Source: Tritonibacter multivorans
GTDB taxonomy: Bacteria; Pseudomonadota; Alphaproteobacteria; Rhodobacterales; Rhodobacteraceae
Assembly: GCF_001458415.1 (NCBI RefSeq)
Contig: NZ_CYSD01000037.1
Span: 2,501 to 66,500 of the forward strand
Reading direction: 5' to 3'
DNA: 64,000 nt
The notes beneath the pieces are model-generated. The model was given only the letters and a program-made list of their open reading frames with translations. It had not been told where the DNA came from and did not search any database. Positions 50,733 through 60,300 of the stretch are shown here, piece by piece. A program made the translations under genes and the position numbers. Every line of letters begins with the position of its first letter. Position 1 is the first letter of the stretch.

Positions 50733-52490
50733 TCAGACTTGGTCTTCATATGGCGCGGGATCATCGTCCCGGTTCAGGTCGCGGGTGGCAATGCCGGTGT
50801 CCCGCGCCTTGGAAAGTGTCCAGCGGATCTGGGTGGCATATTGGATGGCACGACCCGACAAGACGATCTGCAAGCAGGCACGGGGCTTCAGGCGGGTCTT
50901 TTCCAGAAAAACGCTCGGCTCGAGCCGCAGCTCGCAGTGGCCGTCGTGGCGGAAGACCCAGATTTCCCCGCTCCTGAGCGCCATGGATACTGCTGTGCCG
51001 CCCAAGTCAAGGGTTGCGTCCACTTCCGGGTGCAAATGAAAGCGTAAATCGAACGCGAGCCCCTGCAGACCGCCTGCATCGACAGCTTTGTCGAATCGCT
51101 GTTTGGCGGGTGCGTCCAAAGCGACCAGCAGATCCGTGCCGCTGAGGCTGCGGCCGTCGTGGTCCAGATGCAGGCTGCGGCTGTGGGTCAGACCATAGGC
51201 CGCGCCATAGCCGTCATGGGCCGCTTCAACCATGGTGCCATTGGCATCTGCGCGCTGCTCCAGCTGCACCTGACTGGGTAGATCGGTCAGCAGTTCCTGC
51301 ATGCCCGCACGCCCCGGCGCATTGCGCAGGCGGGCGCTGGATTGCCCTTCAAGCGTCAGGGTCGAATGCGAGGGCGTCGCCCGCCCGGCGCGGCGCCAGT
51401 CCTTGCCAAAGGTCACGCCCGACCCGCAGTTGACCACCAGCGGGCGCCGCCCAGAAGTCAGCTCAAACGCCAGCGTGGAGGCATGGGCATTGCCCGACGC
51501 CGCGCCCGAGGGCGGCACCGCCGCATCCATCAGAACCGTGGTGCGCCGGTGGCTGAGACGGCTGTAGCCCATCGCCAGCCCTTCCACCGCTTGGGCGGGC
51601 ACATGGCTGTTGGCCAGCGCCTGATCCAGCCAGCCTTCTGCCCCGCGTCCGCCGCCGTGAAAGCGGGCAAGGCTTCCATCGCTGTGGCGCAGGGCGCGCA
51701 GCAGGGGGGCAATCCGTTCGATCGCCGCCTGATGGGCGGGGGCGACGCTGCGCCCGGCCTCGTGCAGGGCAACGGCCGCCCAGTTCAGCAGGGTGAACAC
51801 CTCGAGCAGTTCTTCGGGGTTACGGGTTGGCAGGCCACCATCGGCACCAATCTGCGCCTCGCATTCTTCCGACAGCCCCCGCACGGCGGGGTCGGCCAGT
51901 GCCTCGCACCCCTTGAGCGACAGCCCCGCATAGATCAGCCCGGTCAGGGCCTCGAACCGGGGCAGGCCCGGCGTCGCCCCGCGCCAGCGATAGGCAAGAA
52001 ACCCGGTCTGGCGCGACAGGCTGGCAAAGAAGCGATCCGATTGTTCTTTGTCCTGGGCGGCCAGCAGAAACAGCGCGTGGTTGATCCAGCGGATCAGGCG
52101 ACGGCCGGTCAGATCCGGCGACCAGCCCGGACCGCGACCATTGCCGTAGGCGTCGATCCAGCCCCAGACCCAGGCCTGCGCCTTGCTGCGCGCGACCTTG
52201 TCGCCCACGGCCGCCAGATCATCAAGCCAGGCACAGCCCTGTCGTTCTGCCTCGAACGCCGCATCCGGGGCTGTGACCTCCCACAGGCCAGTGGTTTCGC
52301 TTTCAATGAGGTATCCGGCAAAGAGAAGATTGCCCGCCACCAGCTGTCGCCCTCGCGAGAGGCTGCCAATGGTGCGTGGTTCGGGTTGCGAAACAAAACC
52401 CGTTGCGGCCGGGCGCTTGCGGGCAACCCAGGCGTAATAGCGGTTTTTCAGGCGCGTCCCCTGGCCTGCCAAGCGATCTAATCTGGACAT
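50733..52490 (-). CDS. heparinase II/III-like protein
   Basis: The 585-residue protein has the alpha-toroid part (PRFEALTGLIYAGLSL, LLNWAAVALHE) and the heparinase II/III C-terminal domain (LVVNCGSGVTFGKDWRRAGR, ATPSHSTLTL with His-Ser-Thr). Such enzymes are polysaccharide lyases, but there is no signal peptide and no sugar gene nearby. This gene regularly sits between rsmB and purH in alphaproteobacteria to my knowledge, so its job may be unrelated to scavenging. ATG 52490 follows GCAGGGACA. Confidence 0.88.
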   Translation of the reverse strand: MSRLDRLAGQGTRLKNRYYAWVARKRPAATGFVSQPEPRTIGSLSRGRQLVAGNLLFAGYLIESETTGLWEVTAPDAAFEAERQGCAWLDDLAAVGDKVARSKAQAWVWGWIDAYGNGRGPGWSPDLTGRRLIRWINHALFLLAAQDKEQSDRFFASLSRQTGFLAYRWRGATPGLPRFEALTGLIYAGLSLKGCEALADPAVRGLSEECEAQIGADGGLPTRNPEELLEVFTLLNWAAVALHEAGRSVAPAHQAAIERIAPLLRALRHSDGSLARFHGGGRGAEGWLDQALANSHVPAQAVEGLAMGYSRLSHRRTTVLMDAAVPPSGAASGNAHASTLAFELTSGRRPLVVNCGSGVTFGKDWRRAGRATPSHSTLTLEGQSSARLRNAPGRAGMQELLTDLPSQVQLEQRADANGTMVEAAHDGYGAAYGLTHSRSLHLDHDGRSLSGTDLLVALDAPAKQRFDKAVDAGGLQGLAFDLRFHLHPEVDATLDLGGTAVSMALRSGEIWVFRHDGHCELRLEPSVFLEKTRLKPRACLQIVLSGRAIQYATQIRWTLSKARDTGIATRDLNRDDDPAPYEDQV

Positions 52491-52643
52491 TGTCCCTGCC
52501 TCACCCCCTGTCAAAGCCGTCAGAATGGCCAAGGGTGTTTTGCCGCGACCCTACCGGCCTGCGCGCCGTAAGTCACTGCCCGGATGCAGGGTTTTGTATT
52601 CTTTGCGGCCGCCTGCGGTATTCGGGTCACCCGTCGCAGGAGA

Positions 52644-52677
52644 CCGTCGCTGGCTGCCGTTGCTGGCTGCCGTCGCT
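52644..52677. repeat. 13-bp tandem repeat, 2.6 copies
   Basis: CCGTCGCTGGCTG, CCGTTGCTGGCTG and CCGTCGCT follow each other just behind the rsmB stop. Function is unknown. Confidence 0.7.
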
Positions 52678-52687
52678 TAGTCGCGCC

Positions 52688-53962
52688 TTAGTCTGCGGCT
52701 TTGCGCAGCTCGGCCATGTAGAACCCATCCATGCCGCCGCGATCCCCCCAGTAATCGGGACGCAGGCGCACCCCGCCTTCTTCGGTGATCCAACCCTGTT
52801 CGACCCACTCAAGCGTCGAAGCCTGCGTGCCGACGGACATATCCGGGAACATGTCCAGCGCGTCTTCGACCTGACATTCGCCTTCATCCGGCAACAGCGA
52901 GCAGGTGCAATAGACCAGCCGCCCGCCGGGTTTGACCAGCGACCAGGCATGGGCCAGCATCTGGGCCTGCAGCTCGATCAATTCGCCAAAGCCCGCGCCA
53001 TCCTTGGCCTGCGGCAGGTCCGGGTGACGGCGGATGGTGCCGGTCGCGGAACAGGGCGCATCCAATAGGACGGCATCAAACTGCCCTGTGATTTCAAGCG
53101 CATCGCCGGTCACAATGGTGGCCGACAGGTCGGTCCGCGCGAGGTTTTCGCGCAGGCGTTCCAGACGCCCCTCGGAGACATCAACAGCGGTGACCTCGGC
53201 CCCGGCGGCGGCCATTTGCAGGGTCTTGCCCCCCGGTGCCGCGCATAGGTCGAGAACGGTTTCACCGGCCTGTGCGTTCAGAAGTTTCGCGGGCATGGCA
53301 GCGGCGGCATCCTGTACCCACCAATCGCCTGCTTTAAAACCCGGCAGAGCCGAAACCTGCCCGGCGTCGTGCAACCGCAAGCTGCCCGAGGGCAGCGCCT
53401 CGCCGCCAAGGGCGGACAGATCCGCACCGGGCTTTGCGGTCAGATCCAGCGGCGCACCGGCCAGATGGACGGCTTCCATAGCGGCCATCGCCTCGGCACC
53501 CCAGGCATCGACCAGCGGTTTGCGCAGCCATTTCGGCAGGCGCGGCACCCGCAGGCGGGCCCATTCGGTCGGGCCGTCGCTGGCCACTTTGCGCAGGACC
53601 GCATTCACCAGCCCCTTAAGCGCGCCGTGGCGGCGGTGGCGGGCAACCAGGTTCACCACATCGTTCACCACACCATGCGCGGCCCCGCCAGCGCAGAGTT
53701 CAACCGTGCCCAGACGCAGCGCATTGCGCACATGCAGAGGCGGCGCCTTGCGCAGGTGCTGAGCGAGGATTTTATCGGCACGTTCCAGATTGCGCAGCAC
53801 CTCGAGCGTCAGACGCTGGGCGCGGGCGCGGTCTTCACCAGAGAGGCGTTCCAGCACCTGTGTCTGGCATTCTGCCATCAGGCGGCCTTCGCCAAGGACT
53901 TTGTCCAAAAGGGCAACGGTGGCGCGGCGGGCATCGGTTGCTGCAGAGGGGCGCTCGGCCAT
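52688..53962 (-). CDS. rsmB: 16S rRNA m5C methyltransferase RsmB-like
   Basis: RsmB methylates a cytosine of 16S rRNA (C967 in E. coli) with S-adenosylmethionine. The 424-residue product has an N-terminal NusB-like RNA-binding domain (about 1-140), the SAM loop VLDLCAAPGGKTLQMA, and both cysteines used in catalysis (LLDAPCSATG and YCTCSLLPDE). It heads the operon; ATG 53962 follows GGAGA. The neighbouring plus-strand gene is divergent. Confidence 0.93.
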   Translation of the reverse strand: MAERPSAATDARRATVALLDKVLGEGRLMAECQTQVLERLSGEDRARAQRLTLEVLRNLERADKILAQHLRKAPPLHVRNALRLGTVELCAGGAAHGVVNDVVNLVARHRRHGALKGLVNAVLRKVASDGPTEWARLRVPRLPKWLRKPLVDAWGAEAMAAMEAVHLAGAPLDLTAKPGADLSALGGEALPSGSLRLHDAGQVSALPGFKAGDWWVQDAAAAMPAKLLNAQAGETVLDLCAAPGGKTLQMAAAGAEVTAVDVSEGRLERLRENLARTDLSATIVTGDALEITGQFDAVLLDAPCSATGTIRRHPDLPQAKDGAGFGELIELQAQMLAHAWSLVKPGGRLVYCTCSLLPDEGECQVEDALDMFPDMSVGTQASTLEWVEQGWITEEGGVRLRPDYWGDRGGMDGFYMAELRKAAD

Positions 53963-54045
53963 GGTGGGTCTCCGGAAACTGGTCAATATTGTCCCTTAGG
54001 GGTTTGCGGCATATATCATGGGGCAAGCAAAAAGGAACCCGGGCG

Positions 54046-54225
54046 ATGAGTGACGAGACCAAAGACTTGCCAGAAGCCGCAAAACGTGCGCTGGCCGAAG
54101 CGGAAGACCGCCGCAAAGCAGCAGAGGCCAAAGCCGCCCCGCCCAAGGAACTGGGCGGTCGGGACGGGCTGGACCCGGCGCGGTACGGCGACTGGGAGAA
54201 AAAAGGCATCGCCATCGACTTTTAA
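54046..54225 (+). CDS. succinate dehydrogenase assembly factor 4 (DUF1674)
   Basis: The 59-residue protein ends in RYGDWEKKGIAIDF, the hallmark of the SdhAF4 family, and contains LGGRDGLDPARYG. In mitochondria and alphaproteobacteria it protects flavinylated SdhA before assembly. The N-terminal half is a charged helix. AAAAGGAACC precedes the ATG. No sdh gene is nearby. Confidence 0.92.
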   Translation: MSDETKDLPEAAKRALAEAEDRRKAAEAKAAPPKELGGRDGLDPARYGDWEKKGIAIDF

Positions 54226-54268
54226 GCGGTCCGCAGCTGCTTCACCTTCATTTCAAAGGGACTTTAGA

Positions 54269-55072
54269 ATGTTTCCCAGATTATTGGGCGGCCTGAGCCT
54301 TGCCGTCCTGGCGGCTCTTTCGGTCTATTTTTTGTTTTTTCGCGCCAACCCACGCGACACTTTGGTCGCCGCCATGGAGGCCGCGCTGTCCGAGACCGAA
54401 GGGTTTGCGACATCGGTCACACTGGATCAATGCGATTTGCAGATCGATCGTCGCGGCGTGGCCCCTGCCTCGCAGAGCCTGTCGATTGCACGGCTGCGGG
54501 CAAATCTGACGGACTACCACACCCATTCGGTCAATCTGCGCCCGCTGAACGATGGGCGTATGGTTCTGACCCTGCAGCGCAAATCCCTGTCTGAGGCAAG
54601 TGTTCAAAATGGGGTGCAACTGTTGCGGCATCTCCCCCCAGCCATGGACACGCCTGATCCCAATACGCTGACTTTGATGCCTGAAAACGGGCTTACAACA
54701 AAGATCCGCCCTCTGGCGCAGCCTGCCAGCAAAATGTCACGGGCGGATGTGGAAACCCTTTTGCGTCAACCCAATGGGACGCTGAGCTTTCGGCTGGGCG
54801 TTTTGATCCCGGAAAACCCCGAGGATATCAAACCGCACAAAGACGCGCCCGCATTTCATCAGTTTGCCCATGCGGTCCTCGCGGATGCGGCGCTGCGTGA
54901 ATACAGCGTTCAACTGGCCTATTTGGGATCAGACGCGGTGGCGGAGGCCCTGTTGATTGGTGGCCTGGTTGCCCCACCGGATGTTCAGTTTGTTCTGCCA
55001 TCCGAGGAAGACGCCAAGGCTTTGGCGCAGGTATTGCTGCGATATGTCAGCAAGACTTGTCGGCGGTCTTGA
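54269..55072 (+). CDS. membrane-anchored protein of unknown function
   Basis: The 267-residue product has one hydrophobic segment (about residues 5-22) followed by an extracytoplasmic domain of about 240 residues that I do not recognise. It has one Cys at position about 51 and phrases such as TSVTLDQCDLQIDRRG and LPSEEDAKALAQVLLRY. AAAGGGACT precedes ATG 54269. It is 43 bases after sdhAF4, and a structured gene-end element follows. Confidence 0.75.
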   Translation: MFPRLLGGLSLAVLAALSVYFLFFRANPRDTLVAAMEAALSETEGFATSVTLDQCDLQIDRRGVAPASQSLSIARLRANLTDYHTHSVNLRPLNDGRMVLTLQRKSLSEASVQNGVQLLRHLPPAMDTPDPNTLTLMPENGLTTKIRPLAQPASKMSRADVETLLRQPNGTLSFRLGVLIPENPEDIKPHKDAPAFHQFAHAVLADAALREYSVQLAYLGSDAVAEALLIGGLVAPPDVQFVLPSEEDAKALAQVLLRYVSKTCRRS

Positions 55073-55100
55073 ACGCGGCGGGCGACGTGCGGGCGACGTC

Positions 55101-55160
55101 AGGGGCTCTGCCCCTCGCGCCAAAGGCGCTCACCCCGGGATATTTTTAAAAAAGATGAAG
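55101..55160 (+). repeat. gene-end structured element, copy 2
   Basis: AGGGGC-TCT-GCCCCT (55101-55115), GCGCC-AAA-GGCGC (55117-55129), then CCCCGGGATATTTTT and AAAAAAGATGAAG. Same part order as copy 1, with different stem bases and preserved pairing. It starts 28 bases after the preceding gene's stop. Confidence 0.7.
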
Positions 55161-55174
55161 GACCAATGCGGCTG

Positions 55175-55228
55175 CCTTTCATCTTTTTTCAAATATCCCC
55201 GCCGGAGGCAGCCGCCCGAACGGGCGGC
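55175..55228 (-). repeat. gene-end structured element, copy 3 (inverted)
   Basis: On the minus strand behind dapB: GCCGCCC-GTTC-GGGCGGC (55228-55211), GCC-TCC-GGC, then GGGGATATTTGAAAAAAG and ATGAAAGG. It faces copy 2, so the two tails can pair as one long stem of over 20 bases. Each may end its own gene. Confidence 0.65.
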
Positions 55229-55234
55229 TTTCTT

Positions 55235-56044
55235 TCAGAGGCCGAGCACGTCGATCATGTCGTATTCGCCGGGTTTCTGGCCCTGCCCCCAAAGCGCGGC
55301 TTTGACGGCGCCGCGGGCAAAGATGGCCCGGTCTGTGGCCATGTGGCGCAGCACAATGCGTTCGCCTGCGGCTGCAAACAGCACGTCATGTTCGCCCACA
55401 ATGTCGCCGCCGCGAATGGCGGTGAAGCCGATGTCGCCGCGTTTGCGCGCGCCGGTGATGCCGTCACGACCCGAATCGCGCACGTCGGCAAGTTTGACGC
55501 CGCGGCCTTCGGCCGCCGCTTCGCCCAGCATCAATGCGGTGCCCGACGGCGCGTCGACCTTGTGGTGGTGGTGGGCCTCGATGACCTCAATGTCGAAATC
55601 CTCGTCCAGCGCGGCGGCGACTTTTTTGGTCAGCTGAACCAGCAGGTTCACGCCCAAGGACATATTGCCGGCGCGCACGATCACCGCGTGGCGGGCGGCG
55701 GGCTCCAGCTGGGCGATCTCATTCTCGGTCATGCCGGTGGTGCCGATCACATGGGTGACGCGGGCTTGGGCTGCGAGTTTGGAGAAGGCAATGGTGGCCG
55801 CAGGTGCGGTGAAGTCGATCACGGCTTGGGCCTTGGAGAAGGCCTCGAGCGCGTCATCAGTGACGGTGACACCCACAGCCGCGCCGCCCATGGCGACACC
55901 AATGTCCTGCCCCACCCAGTCGTGGCCCGCGCGTTCGACGCAGCCCACCAGTTTGGCCTTGTCGCTCTCCAGTACCGTTTTGATCAACATCTGCCCCATA
56001 CGCCCCGAAGCGCCGGTGATCACGATCCCTGTTTTATCCGACAT
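55235..56044 (-). CDS. dapB: 4-hydroxy-tetrahydrodipicolinate reductase
   Basis: DapB uses NAD(P)H in the diaminopimelate/lysine pathway. The 269-residue product has the nucleotide loop [18 protein letters not shown], the catalytic histidine stretch [15 protein letters not shown] and the C-terminal end [14 protein letters not shown] 56044 follows CAGGAGAGACAG. It is divergent from rbfA. Confidence 0.96.
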   Translation of the reverse strand: MSDKTGIVITGASGRMGQMLIKTVLESDKAKLVGCVERAGHDWVGQDIGVAMGGAAVGVTVTDDALEAFSKAQAVIDFTAPAATIAFSKLAAQARVTHVIGTTGMTENEIAQLEPAARHAVIVRAGNMSLGVNLLVQLTKKVAAALDEDFDIEVIEAHHHHKVDAPSGTALMLGEAAAEGRGVKLADVRDSGRDGITGARKRGDIGFTAIRGGDIVGEHDVLFAAAGERIVLRHMATDRAIFARGAVKAALWGQGQKPGEYDMIDVLGL

Positions 56045-56136
56045 GACCTGTCTCTCCTGATGAAAACTTTGCGGCTTTCCTCCTAACGTGGTCGCACCCG
56101 CTTGGCAAAGCCCTGCTTTCGGCATAGATCGAAAAT

Positions 56137-56583
56137 ATGGGTAAGAACAAATTTCATGATGGGCCCGGGCCCTCTCAGCGACAGCTGCGCGTTGGCGAAC
56201 TTATTCGCCGCGCCCTTTCCGAGGTGCTTGCACGGGGTGACGTGCATGACATGGAGCTGAACCGCATGTCGATCACCGTGGGCGAGGTGCGCACCTCGCC
56301 TGATCTGAAAATCGCCACTGCCTTTGTGCTGCCGCTGGGCGGGCGTGGGCAGGAGGATGTGCTGAAACTGCTGGCGCAGAACAAATCCGAACTGCGCCGC
56401 GCGGTGGGCAAGAAACTGGGGCTGAAGTTCACCCCGGATCTGCGCTTCCGTCTGGACGAGACCTTTGACCAGATGGACGAGACCCGCCGCCTGTTTGCAC
56501 AGGACGAGGTGCGCCAGGACATCGAAGACGGTTTCGATGGCGATGCAGACGGGCCCGACGGGCCCGACGGGGATGCGGGATGA
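56137..56583 (+). CDS. rbfA: ribosome-binding factor A
   Basis: RbfA is a 30S assembly factor for 16S rRNA 5' processing. The 148-residue product has the KH-like fold ([46 protein letters not shown]) and an acidic tail of Asp/Gly/Pro. It overlaps the next gene by ATGA and leads toward truB, forming a translation/RNA unit. Confidence 0.96.
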   Translation: MGKNKFHDGPGPSQRQLRVGELIRRALSEVLARGDVHDMELNRMSITVGEVRTSPDLKIATAFVLPLGGRGQEDVLKLLAQNKSELRRAVGKKLGLKFTPDLRFRLDETFDQMDETRRLFAQDEVRQDIEDGFDGDADGPDGPDGDAG

Positions 56584-57356
56584 TCCGCGCGGCGCGCCTG
56601 ATCGCGGGGGCCCTGATCGGGTTTTCGCTGGCCGCGCCGGCACTTGCGGTGGACTGCCGCAATGAAACCTATGGCGGCAATCGCTTTGCGGTCTGCGACG
56701 TGGATGCCGCCCAAGACGAGCTGCGCCTGTTCCTGCGCAACGACGACGGGGTGCCGTTTGGGCATTTCTCGACCATTGATACCGCGTTGGCTGAGTCCGG
56801 CGAGGCGCTGGTCTTTGCCACCAATGCGGGCATGTACCACAGCGACCGCGCACCCGTGGGCCTTTATGTGGAAGAGGGCGCGCAGGAGATGCGGCTGGTG
56901 ACCAACGCGGGTCCCGGCAATTTTGGCCTGCTGCCCAATGGTGTCTTTTGCCTGCGCGAAGGCCGCGCCGATGTGATCGAGACCCTGCGGTTTGAGGCCG
57001 AGGCGCCTGCCTGCACCAGCGCCACCCAGTCGGGGCCGATGCTGGTGATCGACGGGGACCTGCACCCGCGTTTCCTTGAGGGATCTGATTCGCGCTATAT
57101 CCGCAATGGCGTGGGCACCAGCGCCGATGGCACCCGCGCGGTTTTTGTGATTTCGCGCAATCTGGTGAATTTCTACGATTTTGCCAGTTTTTTCCGTGAC
57201 CATCTTGGCCTGAACAGCGCGCTCTATTTCGATGGGAATATCTCGCGGTTTCATGCGCCTGCGCTGGGGCGGTCGGATGCGGGCTTTGCCATGGGACCGA
57301 TTGTCGGGGTGGTGCGTAAAACCGGCTTGGGCGATGCAGAGGCTCTGGGCAACTGA
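56580..57356 (+). CDS. phosphodiester glycosidase (NAGPA-domain) family protein
   Basis: The 258-residue secreted protein (signal [20 protein letters not shown], cleavage after ALA) has the NAGPA fold with [31 protein letters not shown] and [11 protein letters not shown]. The family removes N-acetylglucosamine-type caps from phosphodiesters; the substrate here is unknown. The four-base overlap with rbfA means coupled translation. It is odd in an RNA-modification cluster. Confidence 0.9.
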   Translation: MIRAARLIAGALIGFSLAAPALAVDCRNETYGGNRFAVCDVDAAQDELRLFLRNDDGVPFGHFSTIDTALAESGEALVFATNAGMYHSDRAPVGLYVEEGAQEMRLVTNAGPGNFGLLPNGVFCLREGRADVIETLRFEAEAPACTSATQSGPMLVIDGDLHPRFLEGSDSRYIRNGVGTSADGTRAVFVISRNLVNFYDFASFFRDHLGLNSALYFDGNISRFHAPALGRSDAGFAMGPIVGVVRKTGLGDAEALGN

Positions 57357-57437
57357 GCGCGATCACACTCGCCGATTGACAGGCTGCGGGACGCGCGGTA
57401 ATCGGCGCGCCTTATCAGCAATTCGAGGGCATATTCC

Positions 57438-58352
57438 ATGGGACGCAAACGCAAGGGACGCGACATTTCCGGCTGGCTGGTCGTGGACAAGCCTGCGGGT
57501 CTGACCTCGACTGCGGTGGTGAACAAGGTTCGCTGGGCGTTTGATGCCAAAAAGGCAGGCCATGCGGGCACGCTCGATCCCGAAGCCACCGGCGTTCTGG
57601 CCGTGGCCCTGGGCGAGGCCACCAAAACCGTGCCCTACATCACTGATGCGCTGAAGGCGTATACCTTCACCGTGAACCTTGGGTCCGCCACCAACACCGA
57701 TGACGCCGAAGGCGAAGTGATTGCGACCAGCGCGGCACGGCCCTCTGACGATGAAATCAAGGAAGCTCTGCTCGGCTTTATTGGGGACATCCAGCAGGTG
57801 CCGCCGAAGTTTTCGGCTGTGAAGATCGACGGTCAGCGCGCCTATAAGCTGGCGCGCGATGGTGAAGACATTGAGCTGGCCGCGCGTCCCCTTTGGGTCG
57901 AAGAGCTGGTCATGGTGGACCGTCCGAACCCTGATCAGGTGGTGCTGGAGATGACCTGCGGCAAGGGCGGCTATGTCCGGTCGATCGCACGGGATCTGGG
58001 CGAAAAGCTCGGCTGCCTTGGTCACGTTGAAAAATTGCGCCGCATCTGGTCCGGTCCTTTCGACGTTGCAGAGGGCGTGTCGCTGGAGTTGCTGGACGAA
58101 CACGCCAAAACCACCGAGTTGGACCAGTACCTGCGCCCGCTGGAACAGGGTCTGGCGGATCTGCCCGAGCTGAAGTGCACCGAACAGGGCGCAGTGCGTC
58201 TGCGCAATGGCAATCCGGGGATGGTGATCGCGACGGACGTGGAATACGGCGATGAGGCCTGGGCCTCGCTCAATGGTCAGCCGGTTGCGGTGGGTATTTA
58301 CAAGGCCGGCGAATTGCACCCGAACCGGGTGTTTGTCCTGCCCGAGGCCTAA
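57438..58352 (+). CDS. truB: tRNA pseudouridine-55 synthase
   Basis: TruB makes pseudouridine 55 in the T loop of tRNA. The 304-residue protein has the catalytic Asp47 ([14 protein letters not shown]), the motif [10 protein letters not shown] and [20 protein letters not shown] and [12 protein letters not shown]. Length is typical. It follows the glycosidase by 81 bases. A GGGGGC/GCCCCC hairpin without T tract (58359-58374) follows the stop. Confidence 0.96.
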   Translation: MGRKRKGRDISGWLVVDKPAGLTSTAVVNKVRWAFDAKKAGHAGTLDPEATGVLAVALGEATKTVPYITDALKAYTFTVNLGSATNTDDAEGEVIATSAARPSDDEIKEALLGFIGDIQQVPPKFSAVKIDGQRAYKLARDGEDIELAARPLWVEELVMVDRPNPDQVVLEMTCGKGGYVRSIARDLGEKLGCLGHVEKLRRIWSGPFDVAEGVSLELLDEHAKTTELDQYLRPLEQGLADLPELKCTEQGAVRLRNGNPGMVIATDVEYGDEAWASLNGQPVAVGIYKAGELHPNRVFVLPEA

Positions 58353-58422
58353 GGGACTGGGGGCCAGTGCCCCCCTTCCTTCGCCCCTTCCCTCGCAGCG
58401 CGATTGCTGGCACAAGCCGGAC

Positions 58423-58926
58423 ATGATCACCCGCACCCACACCAAGGGCGATGCGCCCTCTTCGGCTCTCTATTCCGACTGTGAAACCTACCGCTATGCG
58501 CTGACCCGTGTCTGGGATGAGGCGCTGCCGAAGGTGATGTTTGTGATGCTGAACCCGTCCAAGGCGACCGAGGTTCAAAACGATCCCACCATTGAACGGT
58601 GCGAGCGGCGCGCGCGGGCCTTGGGGTTTGGCGGGTTTCGCGCCACCAATATCTTTGCCTATCGCGCCACCGACCCACGTGACATGCGCGCAGCAGAGGA
58701 CCCGGAAGGGCCGGACAATGCGCAGGTGCTGCTGGATGGCATGGGCTGGGCCGACACGGTGATCTGTGCCTGGGGCACGCATGGCGCACATAAAGATCAG
58801 GGTCCGCGTATTGAAGATCTGCTGCGCGAAACCGGCAAACCCTTGTTTCACCTTGGACTTTCCAAGGCAGGCCACCCCAAACACCCGCTATATATTGCCT
58901 ATAGCCAACAGCCCGAACGCTGGTAA
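58423..58926 (+). CDS. DUF1643 family protein
   Basis: The 167-residue protein shows the DUF1643 core: RYALTRVWDEALPKVMFVML, NPSKATEVQNDPTIERC, and later GLSKAGHPKHPLYI. The function is unknown; in other genomes it occurs widely in mobile and stable regions. ATG 58423 is used since it starts the conserved part. It is 70 bases from truB. Confidence 0.88.
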   Translation: MITRTHTKGDAPSSALYSDCETYRYALTRVWDEALPKVMFVMLNPSKATEVQNDPTIERCERRARALGFGGFRATNIFAYRATDPRDMRAAEDPEGPDNAQVLLDGMGWADTVICAWGTHGAHKDQGPRIEDLLRETGKPLFHLGLSKAGHPKHPLYIAYSQQPERW

Positions 58927-59042
58927 GCCCCCTTATTGGCAAGCTTTGGTTCACCAATGTTCGCACTTTGTTTTGCTTCTTTGGGATCGGGCGGGCAGGA
59001 TAGAATTCGGAAAAATATGTCTATCCCAAATGGGGTCTTTCG

Positions 59043-60179
59043 ATGTTGTGGGTTGCAGGTTTAATCGGGGTTTTGGCGGCAGGCAGTGTTTCGCTCCTGT
59101 CCTTTGAGGACGAAGACGAACAGGACCAGGACGCCGAAGGCAGCACCGCCGAGGACGCGACCGCGGAGGAACCCGCGCGTGTGTCCCTGAGCCAGTTTCT
59201 CTTTGGCAATGACAGCGACACAGGCGATGACGAGGGCACCGCAGACAGCACTGGGGAAGACACCGGGGAGGACACCGTTTCTGGCCCGGTGATCGTCGAT
59301 CCCCTACCGCCAAGCGAAGACCCATCTGCCCCCGTGACCGAAACCCCTGCGCCCGCCGGTGGGGTCACACTGACCGGCACTGACGCGCTGGATCAGATGG
59401 ACGGCGGCGACGGGGACGACACCCTGACCGGCCTGGACGGCGACGACCAGATCAATGGCCGGGCGGGCGATGACAGTCTGAGTGGCGGTCTGGGCGATGA
59501 CCAGCTTTATGGCGGCGCGGGCGCAGATAGCCTGGGCGGCGACGTGGGCGCGGATCTGCTGCATGGCGAGGCCGGCGCGGATACGCTGGCCGGTGGCGAC
59601 GGCGAAGACACGCTTTATGGCCATTTTGGTGCAGACAGCCTTCTGGGCGGCGCGGGCGATGATGCGGCCCACGGTGGGCAGGACAGCGACACGCTGGACG
59701 GGGACGCAGGCGCAGATTCGCTGCATGGCAATGACGGTGATGATTTCCTTCGCGGCGGCAGCGGGCAGGATGCGCTGTTTGGCGGGGACGGCGATGACAC
59801 TGTCAATGGCGCTGATGATGCAGAGGCTGATTTCGTCAATGGCGGCGATGGCGACGACCTGCTGGCTGCGGGCGCCGGTGATGTGGTCACGGCAGGGGAC
59901 GGAGCCGACAATATTCTGCTCGGCGACTGGATCGCCGGGGGCACGGTGGAGCTGATCGATTTTGACGCCGCAGAAGATCAGCTGTTGGTGGTCTATGACG
60001 CGGCCCTCGGTGCGCCCGAGGTTGAGGTGGCAACGGATCCGGACAATCCCGATCAGCTGGTTGTATCGCTGGACGGGGAAACCGCCATGTATGTGCAGGG
60101 CGCAGGGGATCTCACGGTCGCGGACATTCTACTGGTTGAGGCCACGGACGAAGACTTTGCCTATCTGCCGCTGGGGTAA
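59043..60179 (+). CDS. RTX calcium-binding repeat protein
   Basis: The 378-residue acidic protein starts with a hydrophobic segment (1-20), an Asp/Glu/Thr-rich stalk (20-110), then about 17 GGxGxDxLx-like nonapeptides (about 118-285) that bind Ca2+, and a C-terminal part with IDFDAAEDQLLVVYD and VADILLVEATDEDF. It may be a surface or exported protein, though no type-I exporter is adjacent. It is preceded by a 116-base gap and followed by the regulator gene after 121 bases. Confidence 0.9.
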   Translation: MLWVAGLIGVLAAGSVSLLSFEDEDEQDQDAEGSTAEDATAEEPARVSLSQFLFGNDSDTGDDEGTADSTGEDTGEDTVSGPVIVDPLPPSEDPSAPVTETPAPAGGVTLTGTDALDQMDGGDGDDTLTGLDGDDQINGRAGDDSLSGGLGDDQLYGGAGADSLGGDVGADLLHGEAGADTLAGGDGEDTLYGHFGADSLLGGAGDDAAHGGQDSDTLDGDAGADSLHGNDGDDFLRGGSGQDALFGGDGDDTVNGADDAEADFVNGGDGDDLLAAGAGDVVTAGDGADNILLGDWIAGGTVELIDFDAAEDQLLVVYDAALGAPEVEVATDPDNPDQLVVSLDGETAMYVQGAGDLTVADILLVEATDEDFAYLPLG

Positions 60180-60300
60180 CCGCTGCGGCCTGCCCTGTTT
60201 TCGGTTGTTTCCAATCCCGCGCTGACCGTCTAGTTTTACAGCGCGATCCTATGGCGGCCCTGTGGTCGCGGGCGCGGTTTGCAGGCAGACGGATTTGAAC

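Noticed and set aside
49102-51039. 645-codon plus-strand frame opposite purH
   Set aside because: Shadow of purH, whose 529-residue frame is a full bifunctional enzyme.
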